DNA from: Ascoidea asiatica
Taxonomy: Eukaryota > Ascomycota > Saccharomycetes > Ascoideales > Ascoideaceae
Assembly (NCBI GenBank): GCA_001600695.1
Contig: BCKQ01000021.1
Coordinates: 62,001 to 126,000 of the forward strand
Reading direction: 5' to 3'
Length of the DNA: 64,000 bases
Made by a program: the position numbers and the translations under genes. The notes below the pieces were generated by a model. The model was not told the origin of the DNA and did no database searches. It saw only the letters and a program-made list of their open reading frames with translations. Position 1 is the stretch's first letter, and each line of letters begins with the position of its first letter. Shown here in pieces: positions 11,248 to 24,074 of the stretch.

Positions 11248-11745
11248 CCAATGATCTTATCTCTATCTTCTCTTCTTCTTCTTCTTCTTCTCTCTCTCTC
11301 TTCATTCCCTCAGCTAGTAAATAAACAAATAACTTACTTCTCACTACCACCACTACTACTACTACTACTACTACCACCACTACTACTACTACTACCCACT
11401 TCCACTTCCACTTCCACTTCCACCGCACCGTACCGTTCCAGTACTTTATTTACTCCGTGACTCATTGAAATTTGAACAAATATTTCTTATCTACTGCTAA
11501 CACTACTAATACTACTACCACTACTAATACTAATACTACTACCACTACTAATACTAATACTAATACTACTTTTCTTTCTTTCTTTCGTTCGTTCTATGAA
11601 TAATTTTTCAATCACTCACTCAATTTGATTGATATTTGAAAAATATTTGTAAACAAGTGATAAACTTGCAATAATTAATTCAAATAATCTTTAATATCAT
11701 ATTTCATATCATATTTCATATCATATTTCATATCATATTACCAAA
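11248..11745. promoter_or_regulatory. RKI1 3' flank and FRS2 promoter
   Basis: Dominated by pyrimidine-rich simple repeats: CTT/CTC at about 11268-11303, CTA/CCA triplets at about 11346-11400, TTCCAC hexamers at about 11400-11423, and ACTACTAAT triplets at about 11495-11570. A TATCATATTTCA repeat (about 11695-11740) directly precedes the FRS2 ATG. Open frames here are pure repeat translations. Such tracts near yeast promoters often exclude nucleosomes; that role is inference. Confidence 0.5.
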
Positions 11746-13239
11746 ATGTCTGAAGAATTAGAACAAAAAATACTTAAAACTTTAGATGAAAAAAATGAAA
11801 TTTTAAATAGTGATGGATTTCAGGAAATTCCTTCTGAAATTTTAAAATCTGTTTTAAATTCTTTAGTTTCATATAATATGATAACTTTTAAAACAAATAC
11901 TATTGAAAAATATATTTTAACAAATGAAGGTAAAGATATTTTAAATAATGGTTCTTATGAATATAATTTATTAAAAACAATTATTAATTTAAATGGTTTA
12001 AATTTAAATGAAATTAAAAAAATTAAAAATGGTAATTTTGCTCAAGGTAAAGCATTTAAAAATAAATGGATTTATAAAAAAAATTCAACTTTATATTCAA
12101 ATTTTAATAATTTTAATGATAATAATTTTCCAAAAGATTTAGTTAATTTACAATTAATTGAAATTAATAAATTTGGTAATTTAATAAATTTTAATAAAAA
12201 TGATTTAAATGATTTAAAAAAACGTAAATTAATTATTTTAAATAAATTTTTTACTTTTGATATTTTTAAATCAAATAATTTTTCATTAATTAAAAAAAAA
12301 CAAGAAACTGATATTACAATGGATTTAATTTTAAATGATAATTATAAAATTTCAAATTTTAAACCATATAATTTTAAAAGTAAAGGTATTCAAATTAATT
12401 CAGGTTCTTTACATCCATTAAATAAAATTAAAACTGAATTTAAAAATATTTTTATTTCTATGGGTTTTAAAGAAATGCAAACAAATCAATATGTTGAATC
12501 TGGTTTTTGGAATTTTGATGCTTTATTTGTACCACAACAACATCCTGCAAGAGATTTACAAGATACATTTTATTTAAAAGATCCAATTAAAGCTAAAAAA
12601 CCAAAAGATGAAAATTATTGGAATAATGTTAAAAATGTTCATGAATTTGGTAATTATGGTTCAATTGGTTATAGATATCCTTGGAAAGGTGAAGAAAGTT
12701 TAAGAACAGTTTTAAGAACTCATACAACTGCAATTTCTTCACAAATGTTATATGAATTATCAAAAAATCCAAAACCAACAAGATTATTTTCAATTGATAG
12801 AGTTTTTAGAAATGAAGCTGTTGATGCAACTCATTTAGCTGAATTTCATCAAGTTGAAGGTGTTTTAGCAGATTTTAATACTTCATTAACTGATTTAATT
12901 AAATTCATGGAAGATTTTTTCTCAAAAATGGGTGTTTATGATTTAAGATTTAAACCTGCTTATAATCCATATACTGAACCAAGTTTAGAAATTTTTTCTT
13001 ATCATAAAGGTTTAAAAAAATGGGTTGAAATTGGTAATTCAGGTATGTTTAGACCTGAAATGTTAAGAGCTATGGGTTTACCAAAAAATTTAAATGTCTT
13101 AGGTTGGGGTTTATCTTTAGAAAGACCAACAATGATAAAATATGGTGTTAATAATATTAGAGAATTATTAGGTCATAAAGTTAATCTTGATTTTATTGAA
13201 CATAATCCTGCTGCTCGTCTTGATGAAGATTTATATTAA
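11746..13239 (+). CDS. FRS2: Cytosolic phenylalanyl-tRNA synthetase, alpha subunit
   Basis: A 497-residue class II aminoacyl-tRNA synthetase alpha subunit (about 503 in S. cerevisiae), which forms an alpha2-beta2 enzyme with Frs1 and charges tRNA-Phe. The N-terminal third is the winged-helix/DNA-binding-fold region of eukaryotic alpha subunits. The catalytic domain shows [39 protein letters not shown], the motif 2 region [32 protein letters not shown], and motif 3 in [15 protein letters not shown] near the C-terminus. In this family the catalytic subunit is the one with these motifs, so it is not FRS1. The ATG follows a CAAA leader. Its 3' end converges on MED19 across a (TA)n tract. Confidence 0.97.
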   Translation: MSEELEQKILKTLDEKNEILNSDGFQEIPSEILKSVLNSLVSYNMITFKTNTIEKYILTNEGKDILNNGSYEYNLLKTIINLNGLNLNEIKKIKNGNFAQGKAFKNKWIYKKNSTLYSNFNNFNDNNFPKDLVNLQLIEINKFGNLINFNKNDLNDLKKRKLIILNKFFTFDIFKSNNFSLIKKKQETDITMDLILNDNYKISNFKPYNFKSKGIQINSGSLHPLNKIKTEFKNIFISMGFKEMQTNQYVESGFWNFDALFVPQQHPARDLQDTFYLKDPIKAKKPKDENYWNNVKNVHEFGNYGSIGYRYPWKGEESLRTVLRTHTTAISSQMLYELSKNPKPTRLFSIDRVFRNEAVDATHLAEFHQVEGVLADFNTSLTDLIKFMEDFFSKMGVYDLRFKPAYNPYTEPSLEIFSYHKGLKKWVEIGNSGMFRPEMLRAMGLPKNLNVLGWGLSLERPTMIKYGVNNIRELLGHKVNLDFIEHNPAARLDEDLY

Positions 13240-13244
13240 TTACT

Positions 13245-13250
<6 letters not shown>

Positions 13251-13286
<36 letters not shown>
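13251..13286. repeat. (TA)18 microsatellite
   Basis: An uninterrupted TA repeat of 36 bp directly after FRS2, between the convergent FRS2 and MED19 genes. It may help 3' end formation (AU-rich efficiency elements in yeast), which is inference. Confidence 0.9.
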
Positions 13287-13293
<7 letters not shown>

Positions 13294-13398
13294 TTTTATT
13301 TTTTATATATTAAGTATATATATAACATATACAATATATATAATATATATAATATTTATAATCATATAAACTACCGGTAGATATTTATTTTTAATAAC

Positions 13399-13974
13399 TT
13401 ATAAACGACGACGTTTATTATCAATATCATTATTATCAAATTGAACATTATTAATTTTTTTTCTTTTTAAATTTTTTTTATCAAAATCATTTGAATTTGG
13501 TGTTGCAGGTTTAAATTGTAAATCATCAAATTCAATATCATTTAAATCATCTAATTTTGTTTTATTAAAATTTAAAGCATTTGAAATTAAATATTTATCT
13601 ATTGGTTTAATTAAATTTTTTAAATTATTTATATTTTTTAAAGGTGGTGGTGGTGGTTGATTTAAAATTAATGAAGTTAAATCATTTTCAATTTTTATTG
13701 TATGTTTACCAGGTAAATCAGAAATATGAGATTTATATGATTTTCTTAATTTTACAGCTTTTTCACCATTTGGTTTTGTTCTTGCAACTGAATTTGCAAT
13801 ATCTGATAAATTAAATAATTTTATTAAATTATCTAATGGTGATGGATTATTTTTTTTATAATAATTTTTTGAATTTATACAATATAAATCAAAATCTTTT
13901 GATTCCATTAATTCTTTTGATTTCTCTTTTTTGGATTCCATTAATTTAATTGATTCATTATTTATCATTTTCAA
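13399..13974 (-). CDS. ROX3: Mediator head subunit Med19 (Rox3)
   Basis: A 191-residue protein matching fungal Med19/Rox3 (about 220 in S. cerevisiae). The diagnostic block runs from PSPLDNLIKLFNLSDIANSVARTKPNGEKAVKLRKSYKSHISDLPGKH, seen here as NPSPLDNLIKLF, SVARTKPNG, KAVKLRKSYK and DLPGKH. A proline run (PPPPPL) and a basic C-terminus (KRKKIN, NKRRRL) that can act as a nuclear localisation signal follow. It is part of the Mediator head/middle interface that links activators to RNA polymerase II. Two upstream Met residues (MKM) make the exact start slightly ambiguous. It is transcribed away from RUP1. Confidence 0.92.
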   Translation of the reverse strand: MKMINNESIKLMESKKEKSKELMESKDFDLYCINSKNYYKKNNPSPLDNLIKLFNLSDIANSVARTKPNGEKAVKLRKSYKSHISDLPGKHTIKIENDLTSLILNQPPPPPLKNINNLKNLIKPIDKYLISNALNFNKTKLDDLNDIEFDDLQFKPATPNSNDFDKKNLKRKKINNVQFDNNDIDNKRRRL

Positions 13975-14575
13975 ATAGATTTATTTTAATTTAAAAAGAA
14001 AGCAACTTACTTACTTGATTATATTAACTATATTAAAAAAAATAGCCCCATTATCTTGTTAAAATACACTTATAAGACCCACTTCAACTCTAGCCTTGAC
14101 TAATAATACTTATAATACCCTCAATATCTTCAATATCTTCAATATCTTCAATAACAACTGGTTATCAATGCTAATATGAACACCAACTTCTACTCTTCTG
14201 ATATAATCATACTTCAGAAACAGCAGAATCAACAAAACATTTTGTATTTTATTTCATTCAAACACTCAATGATTTTAATTTGATTAATCACAGAGAACCG
14301 AGGGTGCAAGCCACCGTTTGCATTTTTTGCACGTGACGCCTCCATAAACACCCCCGGTTTCTCTCTCTGTTTTGATTCAAGTTCTGTTCGTGCTTATCGA
14401 GTCTGAGATCTCAGTAACACCACCAATTTAGATGAATCAATAATTGCAATATACAAGATATAAAATACTAAATATAAAATATGATTACAACAATTCATTA
14501 AAACTATTAACAATAAATGAATTATATATTCATATTCTATATCAATCATCAAGTGAATATATATTACATTCAATA
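13975..14575. promoter_or_regulatory. Divergent MED19/RUP1 promoter region
   Basis: A GC-richer patch at about 14290-14400 sits between the two starts. It holds CACGTG at 14330-14335 (TGCACGTGACGCC), CCCCGG and a C/T tract. Repeats of CAATATCTT lie at about 14115-14150. The A/T-rich leader of RUP1 follows. No coding sequence beyond the RUP1 first exon. Confidence 0.55.
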
Positions 14576-17500
14576 ATGGCGGTTGCATCCTCCAATATGA
14601 TAGTGGATATGAACAATGTTCGTTCCATAATAGAAATGGGATTCCCTGAACAGAAGGCAAAAGTAGCTTTATCTGTAAGTAAATAATTAATATTAAGATA
14701 ATAAATTTATAATTGTATAAAATACTAACAACAATAATCATCATCAATTATTTATTCTAGAGATCAAATAATAATGTTGAAATAGCTATTACAAAACTTT
14801 TAAATAATGAAATCACTTCCGATGATGAAAATGAATTTATTCCAACAAATATACATGAAGTAAGTTTCAAATTCAATTTATCATTTTTTTTTATCTTTAA
14901 ATTCATTAACTAACTTTTTATACAAAAAGGCTAATTTTATAAATATAGATTCATCTTCAGAAGAAGAAGTGACTGAATTTAATTTTATGAAAAATGAAAA
15001 AACTGGAGATTATGAAATGAATAAAGTTCCAAATAATACTAATTCTTCACATAATAATTCTTCAATTATTAATACCATTATTACTAATAATAATAATAAT
15101 AATAATAGTAATAGTAATAGTACAAATGATATTACTAATGAAATAGATGATGAATTAGATGATTTTGATGATTATCATTCTAATTTCCAACCAAATAATA
15201 TTAATAATACTATTTCCATTAATCCAAATAAACTTAATATTAATCAAAATATTAATTTATCTGAAAAACCTGAATTACCTGCAAGACCAATAATTTCCAA
15301 TTCTTTAATTAATTCAACTAAATCTTCAATTCCAACTGCAGCTGCAAATACTAATGCTAATGCTAATGCTAATACTACAACTATCACTAATACTAATAGT
15401 AATCATATTAATAATAATTCTACTGATACAACAAATTCTAATAATACTGCTCCTTTTTTAGAATTATCTGAATGTTTTTCAAATCCAGAATCTACTTCAA
15501 ATTCATATCCTGATGATAATATTTCTTCTTCTGATTCTTTATCAAATAATACTTCAAATAATCAATCAAATATTAATTCATATAACTCAAATAATTCAAA
15601 TAATCGTACAACAATAAAAGAATTTGAATTTCAAGATGAAATTCAAAATAGATCTAGAGGTAGATCAAATCCAAATGATTTAAATTTTAATTCAATTTAT
15701 AATAAACCTTCAAGTTTTAAAAAAAATGATAATGATCCATCAATTTTATTACCAATTAAAATTAATTCAAAAAAAAATTATTTTATAATGTTATTTATGA
15801 TTTTACATCAAATACCAAAATTTAAATCAAATTTATTTCAATTTCAATTTAATGATTATGGTTTAAAAAATTCAAAAATTATTAATAATGATATTAATAA
15901 TGATAATTATTATAATAAAATTTATGAAAATAAAGATTATGAAAATAATTTTCCAAATTGGTGGAATAATGAAAAAATTATTTTAAATTCTTCAAAATCT
16001 TTAAATTTTAAATTTTTATTAGAATCTCAACGTTTAATTGGTTTTTTAAATGGTTTATCAAAAAGATCTTTTTCTTCTGCTTTTAATTTTTTAAATTCTT
16101 TACCTTCTACTTTATCTAAATCAATTAATGAACCTGATTTTGATCATGCAATTGGTTTATTTTTTGATCTTTTATTTGGTCAATTATCAAGAACTTTATT
16201 TGATAAAGCAAATCATGAAAAACTTAAAAATGATGAATTAAAGAATAATAAAGATGAAAATAAAGAAAAAAATATTGAAGACAATGAAAATGAAAATGAA
16301 AATGAAAGTGAAAGTGATGAAAAAAAGATTAAAGATAATAATGAAATAAATTTAGAAGAAAAAATTAATGAAAATAAATTTATTAATTTATCTAATCAAG
16401 AAATATATGAAAAATTTCAAAAACTTTATGCAACAGAAATTATAAGTGATGGTTATCCAAGATTATATTATACAATGCCAATTGAATTTGAAAATATTAA
16501 ATCAAATATTTATGAAACTTTATGTTCAACAATTTGGGATTCTGATATTAAAAGAATAAATGATATTCATTTTGGTGAATTAGGAGATATAATAACTTTT
16601 TCATTTGGTAATTTTGAAAATTCATTTTCAAATTATAATAATAATACTCATAATTATCATTATAATTATGCTTTTAATTTAGATGAATATTTTTATCCAC
16701 AAATTTTTACAAAAAAATATTCTTCAATATTAAAATCAAAAATTTTAATTAATGAAAAAATTAAAAAAAGATTAAAAAAAGTTAATAATGAAAAAATATT
16801 ATTTACAAGTCATAATGGTAAAAGAGTTGAAACATTTTTATCAAATTCTTTAAAATATCTTAATTATAAACTAAAAGAAAGTGAATTAAATAAAAATATT
16901 ATTACAATTGAAAAAATTTCTGAAAATGATGGTAATTCTGATACTCAAATTACTGATAATTCATCTAATGAATTTGAAAATAGTAATGAAAATATTCTTG
17001 ATACAGAAGATAAAAAAATAGAAAATTATGAAAATGCTATTAATGATTTAGGTGATTATATACAAGAAATTTCTGAATTAAAAAAAGATTTATTAAAAGA
17101 AACAGATTCTTTATTACATTCAAAAGATAAAATAGATTTTAAAAATATTCCTGACATGGTTCATCATTTTAATGGTAAAATAAAAGATGCTCAAATTTTA
17201 AAACGTAAAAATTCAGCTGCTATAATAGAATATGAGAATTTAAAAGATTTATTAGAAGAACAAGAAAAAGTATTTAAAGAAAAATTTGGAATAGATTATA
17301 ATGAATTGGCAGATTTAGAAGAAATAGAACCATATTTATTAACTGGAATAATTATAAGTAAAACAGAATTTTTTTACCTTTTAAATTATAAATTTCCAAT
17401 ATGGGCCAGAGTTCATTATACAGGTAGTTCAAATGAAATAAATTCTTTTAATGCAGAAATTTATGAATTTAATAATATTGCAAGTTATATGCTTAGAAAA

Positions 17501-17776
17501 ACAAAAGATGAATCATTATCTGAACCAATTTTATTAACTTATGTTAAAGAATCTACATTTGAAACAAGAACACCAATGCCACCATTTTCAGAAGAATTTC
17601 TTGATTTTTTTAGACAAGATTTTGAAACTGTAAAGGCTGCTGTGAATAGTGATTCTAGTGATAGTGCTAGTACAGATTCAAGTGAAATGTTAATTGATGA
17701 AGAAGATGATGATAATGAAAATGAAGTAACTGAAAAAAAAAATTATGAAGCAAGTGCAGAAAATGAATTGAATTAA
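14576..17776 (+). CDS. RUP1: Rup1-like UBA protein, Rsp5/Ubp2 regulator (three exons)
   Basis: Exons 14576-14674, 14761-14859 and 14930-17776, all joined in phase 0, give 1014 residues (671 in S. cerevisiae; the extra length is Asn/Ser-rich). Exons 1 and 2 encode an N-terminal UBA domain (residues about 12-50) with the canonical IIEMGFPEQ loop and a third helix VEIAITKLLNNE. Further family landmarks are DPSILLPIKINS (about residue 310), the LDEYFYPQIFTKK segment (about 640), a coiled coil near 740-850, and PPFSEEFLDFFRQDF near the end. In yeast Rup1 bridges the ubiquitin ligase Rsp5 and the deubiquitinase Ubp2. Reading exon 3 alone would miss the UBA domain. Assignment rests on UBA plus these scattered matches. 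Confidence 0.85.
14675..14760 (+). other. RUP1: RUP1 intron 1
   Basis: An 86-nt intron: GTAAGT at 14675, TACTAAC branch point at 14723-14729, and TAG ending at 14760. It splits the UBA domain between helix 2 and helix 3. Confidence 0.93.
14860..14929 (+). other. RUP1: RUP1 intron 2
   Basis: A 70-nt intron: GTAAGT at 14860, a TTAACTAAC branch region near 14906-14914, and AAG ending at 14929. Removing it keeps the frame into the acidic linker after the UBA domain. Confidence 0.88.
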
Positions 17777-18386
17777 TCTGAGTATGATTTGCATAGAAAT
17801 CAACAGCTATTTTTTACATAATATTTTTAACGTAATCTAAAAGCAAATGGAGTGATTTGTTTTTAGGAGTATTAATTGTGGAGCAATTCAGGAGTCAAAT
17901 CATCAAAACTTCTTTATTTTCGTATTTTTTTTATATAATTTTTATGTTAATATTGTAAATGTCAGATAATTTATTCACAAAATGATCTATTGCTGTTATT
18001 GATTGTTATTGTAAATTAAGATCAAATCAAAGCTTTATTAATAACCGGGATCGGAAAGTTACAAAAAAGGATTTGAGTTAGCCGAACTGCGGCACAAAAA
18101 GGGGGTTTACATTTTACAAACCTCAATCAATTGTAAAATTTAAACCCCGATAATGCGGCACAGCAATTTTAATATTTTTTTTTTTTTTTCAGAAAAATAA
18201 ATTAAAAAATTTAAAAATTTAAAATATTTAAATCAAAATATTCAAATTAAAATATTCAAATTGAAATATTCAAATTAAAAAATAATATATAATCAAAAGT
18301 TCAATACCACTTTAGTAAAAGAGCATAATACTTGCGCCAACCTTTTAGTGATAGCAAAAATAAAGAACTGAATAAATAATAAAAGA
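17777..18386. promoter_or_regulatory. RUP1 3' flank and ENP1 promoter
   Basis: Contains a striking inverted repeat at 18102-18148 flanked by two TGCGGCACA copies, in a locally GC-richer patch (about 18045-18165). It is followed by a T13 run and AAATATTCAAATT repeats up to the ENP1 leader. No coding sequence. Confidence 0.55.
18088..18162. repeat. 18-bp inverted repeat inside a direct repeat
   Basis: Arms at 18102-18119 and 18131-18148 pair over 18 bp with a single mismatch and an 11-nt loop (GGGGTTTACATTTTACAA against its partner). The nine-base word TGCGGCACA occurs on either side, at 18088-18096 and 18154-18162. It lies about 240 bp upstream of ENP1. It could be a paired factor-binding site or a transcribed hairpin; nothing here decides. 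Confidence 0.8.
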
Positions 18387-19931
18387 ATGGGTAAAATATC
18401 TGTGGCAAGTGGAAGAACTAAACAGAGACATAGTCCCTTATATAAGGACATAACTGAAGGTCCTAGTTCAAGAAAAAATATAAATAAGAAAAATAAAAAT
18501 AAATCACAGGCTCAATCAAAAGTGAAAAAGCCCAGTAATAATAGAGATCAAGATGATGAAGATAAAGAAGATGAAATGATATTGGATTCAACTACTTCTG
18601 GTAGAATTCTTCAGCTTGCCAAAGAACAACAAGAAGAAATTGAAAATGAAGAAAGAGAACAAAATAAAAGTAATATCAGATTTAGTAATATTGGTAAAAT
18701 ATCGGTAAATGATATAAGAGATGATTTAGAAAATGAATCAGATGAAGCAAATGAAGAAGAATATAATCATGGTAATTTTTTTGAATTTGGTGAGGGTGAT
18801 TTAGAATATAGCGAAAATGAGGAACAAGAAGAAGAAGAAATAGTTAATATTGATGACGATGAAGATATTGCATTATATAATAAATATATGGATAGTCTTA
18901 ATAATGGATCTGGTGCATATAATTTAGCAGATAAAATTTTGGTTGAAATTGCAATGAAAAAGAAACAAAATGAAATCCAATTAGATAAACCAATGGAAAG
19001 ACCAACTGATGGTGTTCAAGTTCCACCTTTAGTTATTGCTGCATATACAAAATTAGGTGAAGTTTTATCAACTTGGACTCATGGTAAATTACCAAAAATT
19101 TTTAAAAGATTACCAAGTGAAGAAAATTGGAAAGATATTTTATATGTTTCAAATCCAGATATTTGGTCAAATCAAGCAATTTATGAAGCAACAAAATTAT
19201 TTGTTTCAAATTTAAATGCAAATGAATCTGAATATTTTATTAATAATGTTTTATTAGATAGAGTAAGAAAAGATATTGAAACTAATCAATTATCTAATAA
19301 TGAAGGTAAGAAATTAAATTATCATTTATATAGATCATTGAAAAAAGCTTTATATAAACCTGCTGCATTTTTTAAAGGATTTTTATTTCCATTAGTTGAA
19401 TCAAATTGTACAAAAGCTGAAGCTATAATTATTGGTTCTGTATTAGCAAAAGTTTCAATACCTGTATTACATTCATCAACAGCTTTATGTCATTTATTAA
19501 AATTAAAATTCACTCCAGCATTAACTGTATTTATTACAGTTTTAATTGAAAAAAAATATGCATTACCATTTCAAGTAATTGATGATTTAGTATTTTATTT
19601 CATGAGATTTAGATTAGTTAATATAAGAAATGAACTTGATATGGAAGATTTAGATATGGAAAATGGAAATAATACTCAAAGTTTAAAACAATTAAAGAAA
19701 AAAGCTCCTCCATTACCAATAGTTTGGTATAAAGCCTTTTTGGTTTTTGCTCAAAGATATAAAAATGATATAACTGATGATCAAAGAGATTTTTTACTTG
19801 AAACTTGTCGTCAAAGATTTCATAAAGATATAAGTCCAGAAATACGTAGAGAATTAATGGCTGGTGCTCCAAGACTTCCTGAAGGTATGCAAGAAAGAGA
19901 AGCAGAACCTCTTGGACTTGGTGTTTTTTAG
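18387..19931 (+). CDS. ENP1: Enp1 (bystin), 40S ribosome assembly factor
   Basis: A 514-residue bystin-family protein (about 483 in S. cerevisiae). The N-terminus MGKISVASGRTKQRHSPLYKDI is family-typical, followed by a long acidic region to about residue 190. The bystin domain then carries RPTDGVQVPPLVI, WTHGKLPKIFKRLP, YEATKLFVSNL, YHLYRSLKKALYKPAAFFKGF, EAIIIGSVLAKVSIPVLHSS and FYFMRFR. Enp1 binds the 20S pre-rRNA/pre-40S particle with Ltv1 and Rps3 and is needed for 18S rRNA processing and export, in the nucleolus and cytoplasm. The single ATG agrees with the conserved start. Confidence 0.97.
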   Translation: MGKISVASGRTKQRHSPLYKDITEGPSSRKNINKKNKNKSQAQSKVKKPSNNRDQDDEDKEDEMILDSTTSGRILQLAKEQQEEIENEEREQNKSNIRFSNIGKISVNDIRDDLENESDEANEEEYNHGNFFEFGEGDLEYSENEEQEEEEIVNIDDDEDIALYNKYMDSLNNGSGAYNLADKILVEIAMKKKQNEIQLDKPMERPTDGVQVPPLVIAAYTKLGEVLSTWTHGKLPKIFKRLPSEENWKDILYVSNPDIWSNQAIYEATKLFVSNLNANESEYFINNVLLDRVRKDIETNQLSNNEGKKLNYHLYRSLKKALYKPAAFFKGFLFPLVESNCTKAEAIIIGSVLAKVSIPVLHSSTALCHLLKLKFTPALTVFITVLIEKKYALPFQVIDDLVFYFMRFRLVNIRNELDMEDLDMENGNNTQSLKQLKKKAPPLPIVWYKAFLVFAQRYKNDITDDQRDFLLETCRQRFHKDISPEIRRELMAGAPRLPEGMQEREAEPLGLGVF

Positions 19932-21741
<1,810 letters not shown>

Positions 21742-21918
21742 GAAACCTTATTTTTTTTTCTTTAAAATATTTTAAAATATTTCAAAATATTATCAAAATA
21801 GATATTTTTTTTTATTGAATTTTTTATTATATTTTTTGTTTCTTTATTTAGTGATTGTTTGTATATACAGAAAAAAAAAAAAAAGAAAATTTTTAAAATG
21901 TTTATGGGGTTTAAGTGA

Positions 21919-23346
21919 TTAATTTTTTAATTTTGAAGTCCATCTTGCAAGACCATAATTACCTTGCCAAAGACCTTTTAAATCAGTTATATAACCAGTT
22001 AATAAGTCACCATTTGGTAAAGGTTCATCAATATCTATCCAACCATTAATTTTTCTAATTTGTCTCCATTCTTCTATAGTTGGTTCAATTTTTGGTCTTG
22101 AACCATATTTTAATGGACCAATATTAATCCAATAACCATTTTTTTTACCAATTAAATTTTTCATTGAATCTAAATATTCAAAAATATTTTCAGCAGTATC
22201 CATAAAAAAAACAGTAATAATAATAATATTATCAAAATTTTCATAATTTTTAATTTTAAATTTTCTAAAATCTGCTAAATTTATTGATAAATTTTTTGGT
22301 TGATTTTCAATTCTTTTAATATTTATTGATCTTGATTGATTTTTTAAATTTACATGATGAGAATATGAATGAATAAAAGGATAAATTTCTAAAGAATTTG
22401 GTATTAATGAATTATTATTTTCAATTTTAGATAAAGATTGATGAGAATTTTGATAAATAAAATTATTTGAAAGGTACATTAAAGTTGAATATTCTATTGA
22501 TTGTACAGATTTAAAATTCATTAAACTTAATTCATGAGCAATTCTACCAAGACCAGAACCTGGAATTAAAACACAAGTATTTGATTTTTTAAAATTATTT
22601 GAATTTGAATTTGAATTTGAATTTGAATTTGAATTAGATAAAAGATTATTTAAATTTAAATTTATATAATTTAAAATTGGATTTATTTCAATATCACTTA
22701 AATTTGACCAATCTCTTTGAAAATGATTTAAAGATTCTATAACTTCAAAATTTTCAAAATTTAATAAATTTTTATTAAAATTATTAAAATTATAATAATT
22801 TAAAAATTGATTATAATTTAAATTATATAAATTTAAAGAATTTTTAATAATAAAATTTAAAAAAATTGAATTTTTTAAAATTAAATTATCAATTTTTTTA
22901 AATTTTTTATTATAATTTAATGAATTATATTGATATTTAAATTTTAAATTAATTGAATTATATAAAAATTTTTTTTTATTATTCCAATTTAAAGTATTTA
23001 ATTCATAATTTTTTATTGACATTAAAGTATTTAAAATTTTAATTTGTTCATTTGAATAGTTATTATTATTATTATCATTATCATTGTTATCATTATTGGA
23101 GTCTGTAAGATTTTTTTTTAAATTATTTTTAAATAAATTATTAATTGAATAAGTATAATAAATTTTTTTTAAAATTGTATTTATAAATTTATTATTTTTA
23201 TAAAAAATTGAAGTCATTAAAAGTGAAAAAATTATTAATGGTAAATTTGAATTTGGTAATATTAATAATAATAAAGCATAAAATATTAAAGAAGATGAAA
23301 CTGAAGTTATTAATTGAGAAAAAATTATATTTTCATCTGGAGTCAT
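21919..23346 (-). CDS. N2227-type (carnosine-like) N-methyltransferase, YNL092W homologue
   Basis: A 475-residue SAM-dependent methyltransferase of the N2227 family, which includes human carnosine N-methyltransferase (CARNMT1) and yeast YNL092W. Signature pieces are FQRDWS, VLIPGSGLGRIAHELS (SAM-binding loop), EYSTLMYLSNNFIY, NLADFRKFK, the FFMDTAENIFEYLD core, and YWINIGPLKYG. The N-terminal 60 residues are odd: two hydrophobic stretches (SLIFYALLLLILP and LIIFSLLMTSIFY) look like membrane anchors. An Asn-rich linker and five SN repeats lie before the SAM-binding loop. The substrate cannot be read from sequence. Its promoter includes the GC-rich island at about 23.69-23.93 kb. Confidence 0.9.
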   Translation of the reverse strand: MTPDENIIFSQLITSVSSSLIFYALLLLILPNSNLPLIIFSLLMTSIFYKNNKFINTILKKIYYTYSINNLFKNNLKKNLTDSNNDNNDNDNNNNNYSNEQIKILNTLMSIKNYELNTLNWNNKKKFLYNSINLKFKYQYNSLNYNKKFKKIDNLILKNSIFLNFIIKNSLNLYNLNYNQFLNYYNFNNFNKNLLNFENFEVIESLNHFQRDWSNLSDIEINPILNYINLNLNNLLSNSNSNSNSNSNSNNFKKSNTCVLIPGSGLGRIAHELSLMNFKSVQSIEYSTLMYLSNNFIYQNSHQSLSKIENNNSLIPNSLEIYPFIHSYSHHVNLKNQSRSINIKRIENQPKNLSINLADFRKFKIKNYENFDNIIIITVFFMDTAENIFEYLDSMKNLIGKKNGYWINIGPLKYGSRPKIEPTIEEWRQIRKINGWIDIDEPLPNGDLLTGYITDLKGLWQGNYGLARWTSKLKN

Positions 23347-23634
23347 TATTAAAAAAGGTTATTTATTTAGTTATTAAGGGTCTTTTGATTGACGATGAAA
23401 ATTAATAAATTTCTTTTAAGGATATAAAGTATTGTTAAATTTTAAGTAATTGAATAATTATTTTTTTATAACTTAGTTAAGTAATAAAATATAACGAAAC
23501 ATATGATAAATTTATATCAATGATAATCTTGTTATTGTTATTGTTCTTTTGATATTTGAAATGAAAGAAATGAATTGCATTATATAATATAACAAATTAT
23601 ATTCAGCTTCTTTTCAAATCTCAGAATTGTTTCA

Positions 23635-23666
<32 letters not shown>

Positions 23667-24074
23667 TTTTGATGGTTTTTGCTGCCTTTTCAGATAGGCT
23701 CAAAGATTCCTTTTGAGATTCAGGGACTACAGCCAGGAATTGCCGTTTTGGGGCCTTGCCGGGGTGGTAGGACCCAAAACAGTAAGCCGTGTCACGAGAA
23801 ACAGTCGGAATCGAGTAAACTGACCGGAACTGCGCTTCGGGTCACTTTATAAACTTCGGGGTTCTGAAAACATTAAAAGATGACCCGATCGGGATAGTGG
23901 GTACAAATTCAAAGCCAAAACTGTGGGTGTCCTTGTTTTGTATGGTGAAAAGTAAACAGTCAAAACACAAAACACAAAACACAATAAAAATAGAGATAAA
24001 AATGAATTAAAGTACAGATAAAATTGATTGAAAGAACCAAGGAAATATATTATAAATAGTCAATCAAGGATCAA
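23347..24074. promoter_or_regulatory. Promoter of the N2227 methyltransferase; CDC31 3' flank
   Basis: A GC-rich island at about 23690-23930 contrasts with its surroundings and contains a perfect 10-bp palindrome CCCGATCGGG (23884-23893). A (CTG)9 triplet run sits at 23639-23665. The island is about 350-580 bp upstream of the leftward gene and is its likely promoter. No coding frame is credible and I see no tRNA. Confidence 0.5.
23639..23665. repeat. (CTG)9 triplet repeat
   Basis: Nine CTG units in non-coding DNA, at the edge of the GC-rich island. This is unusual here because most simple repeats in the window are A/T-only. Confidence 0.85.

Noticed and set aside
11234-11460. Frames on both strands over the CTT/CTA tracts
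   Set aside because: Pure products of simple repeats (poly-Val, poly-Leu, Thr-Ser runs).
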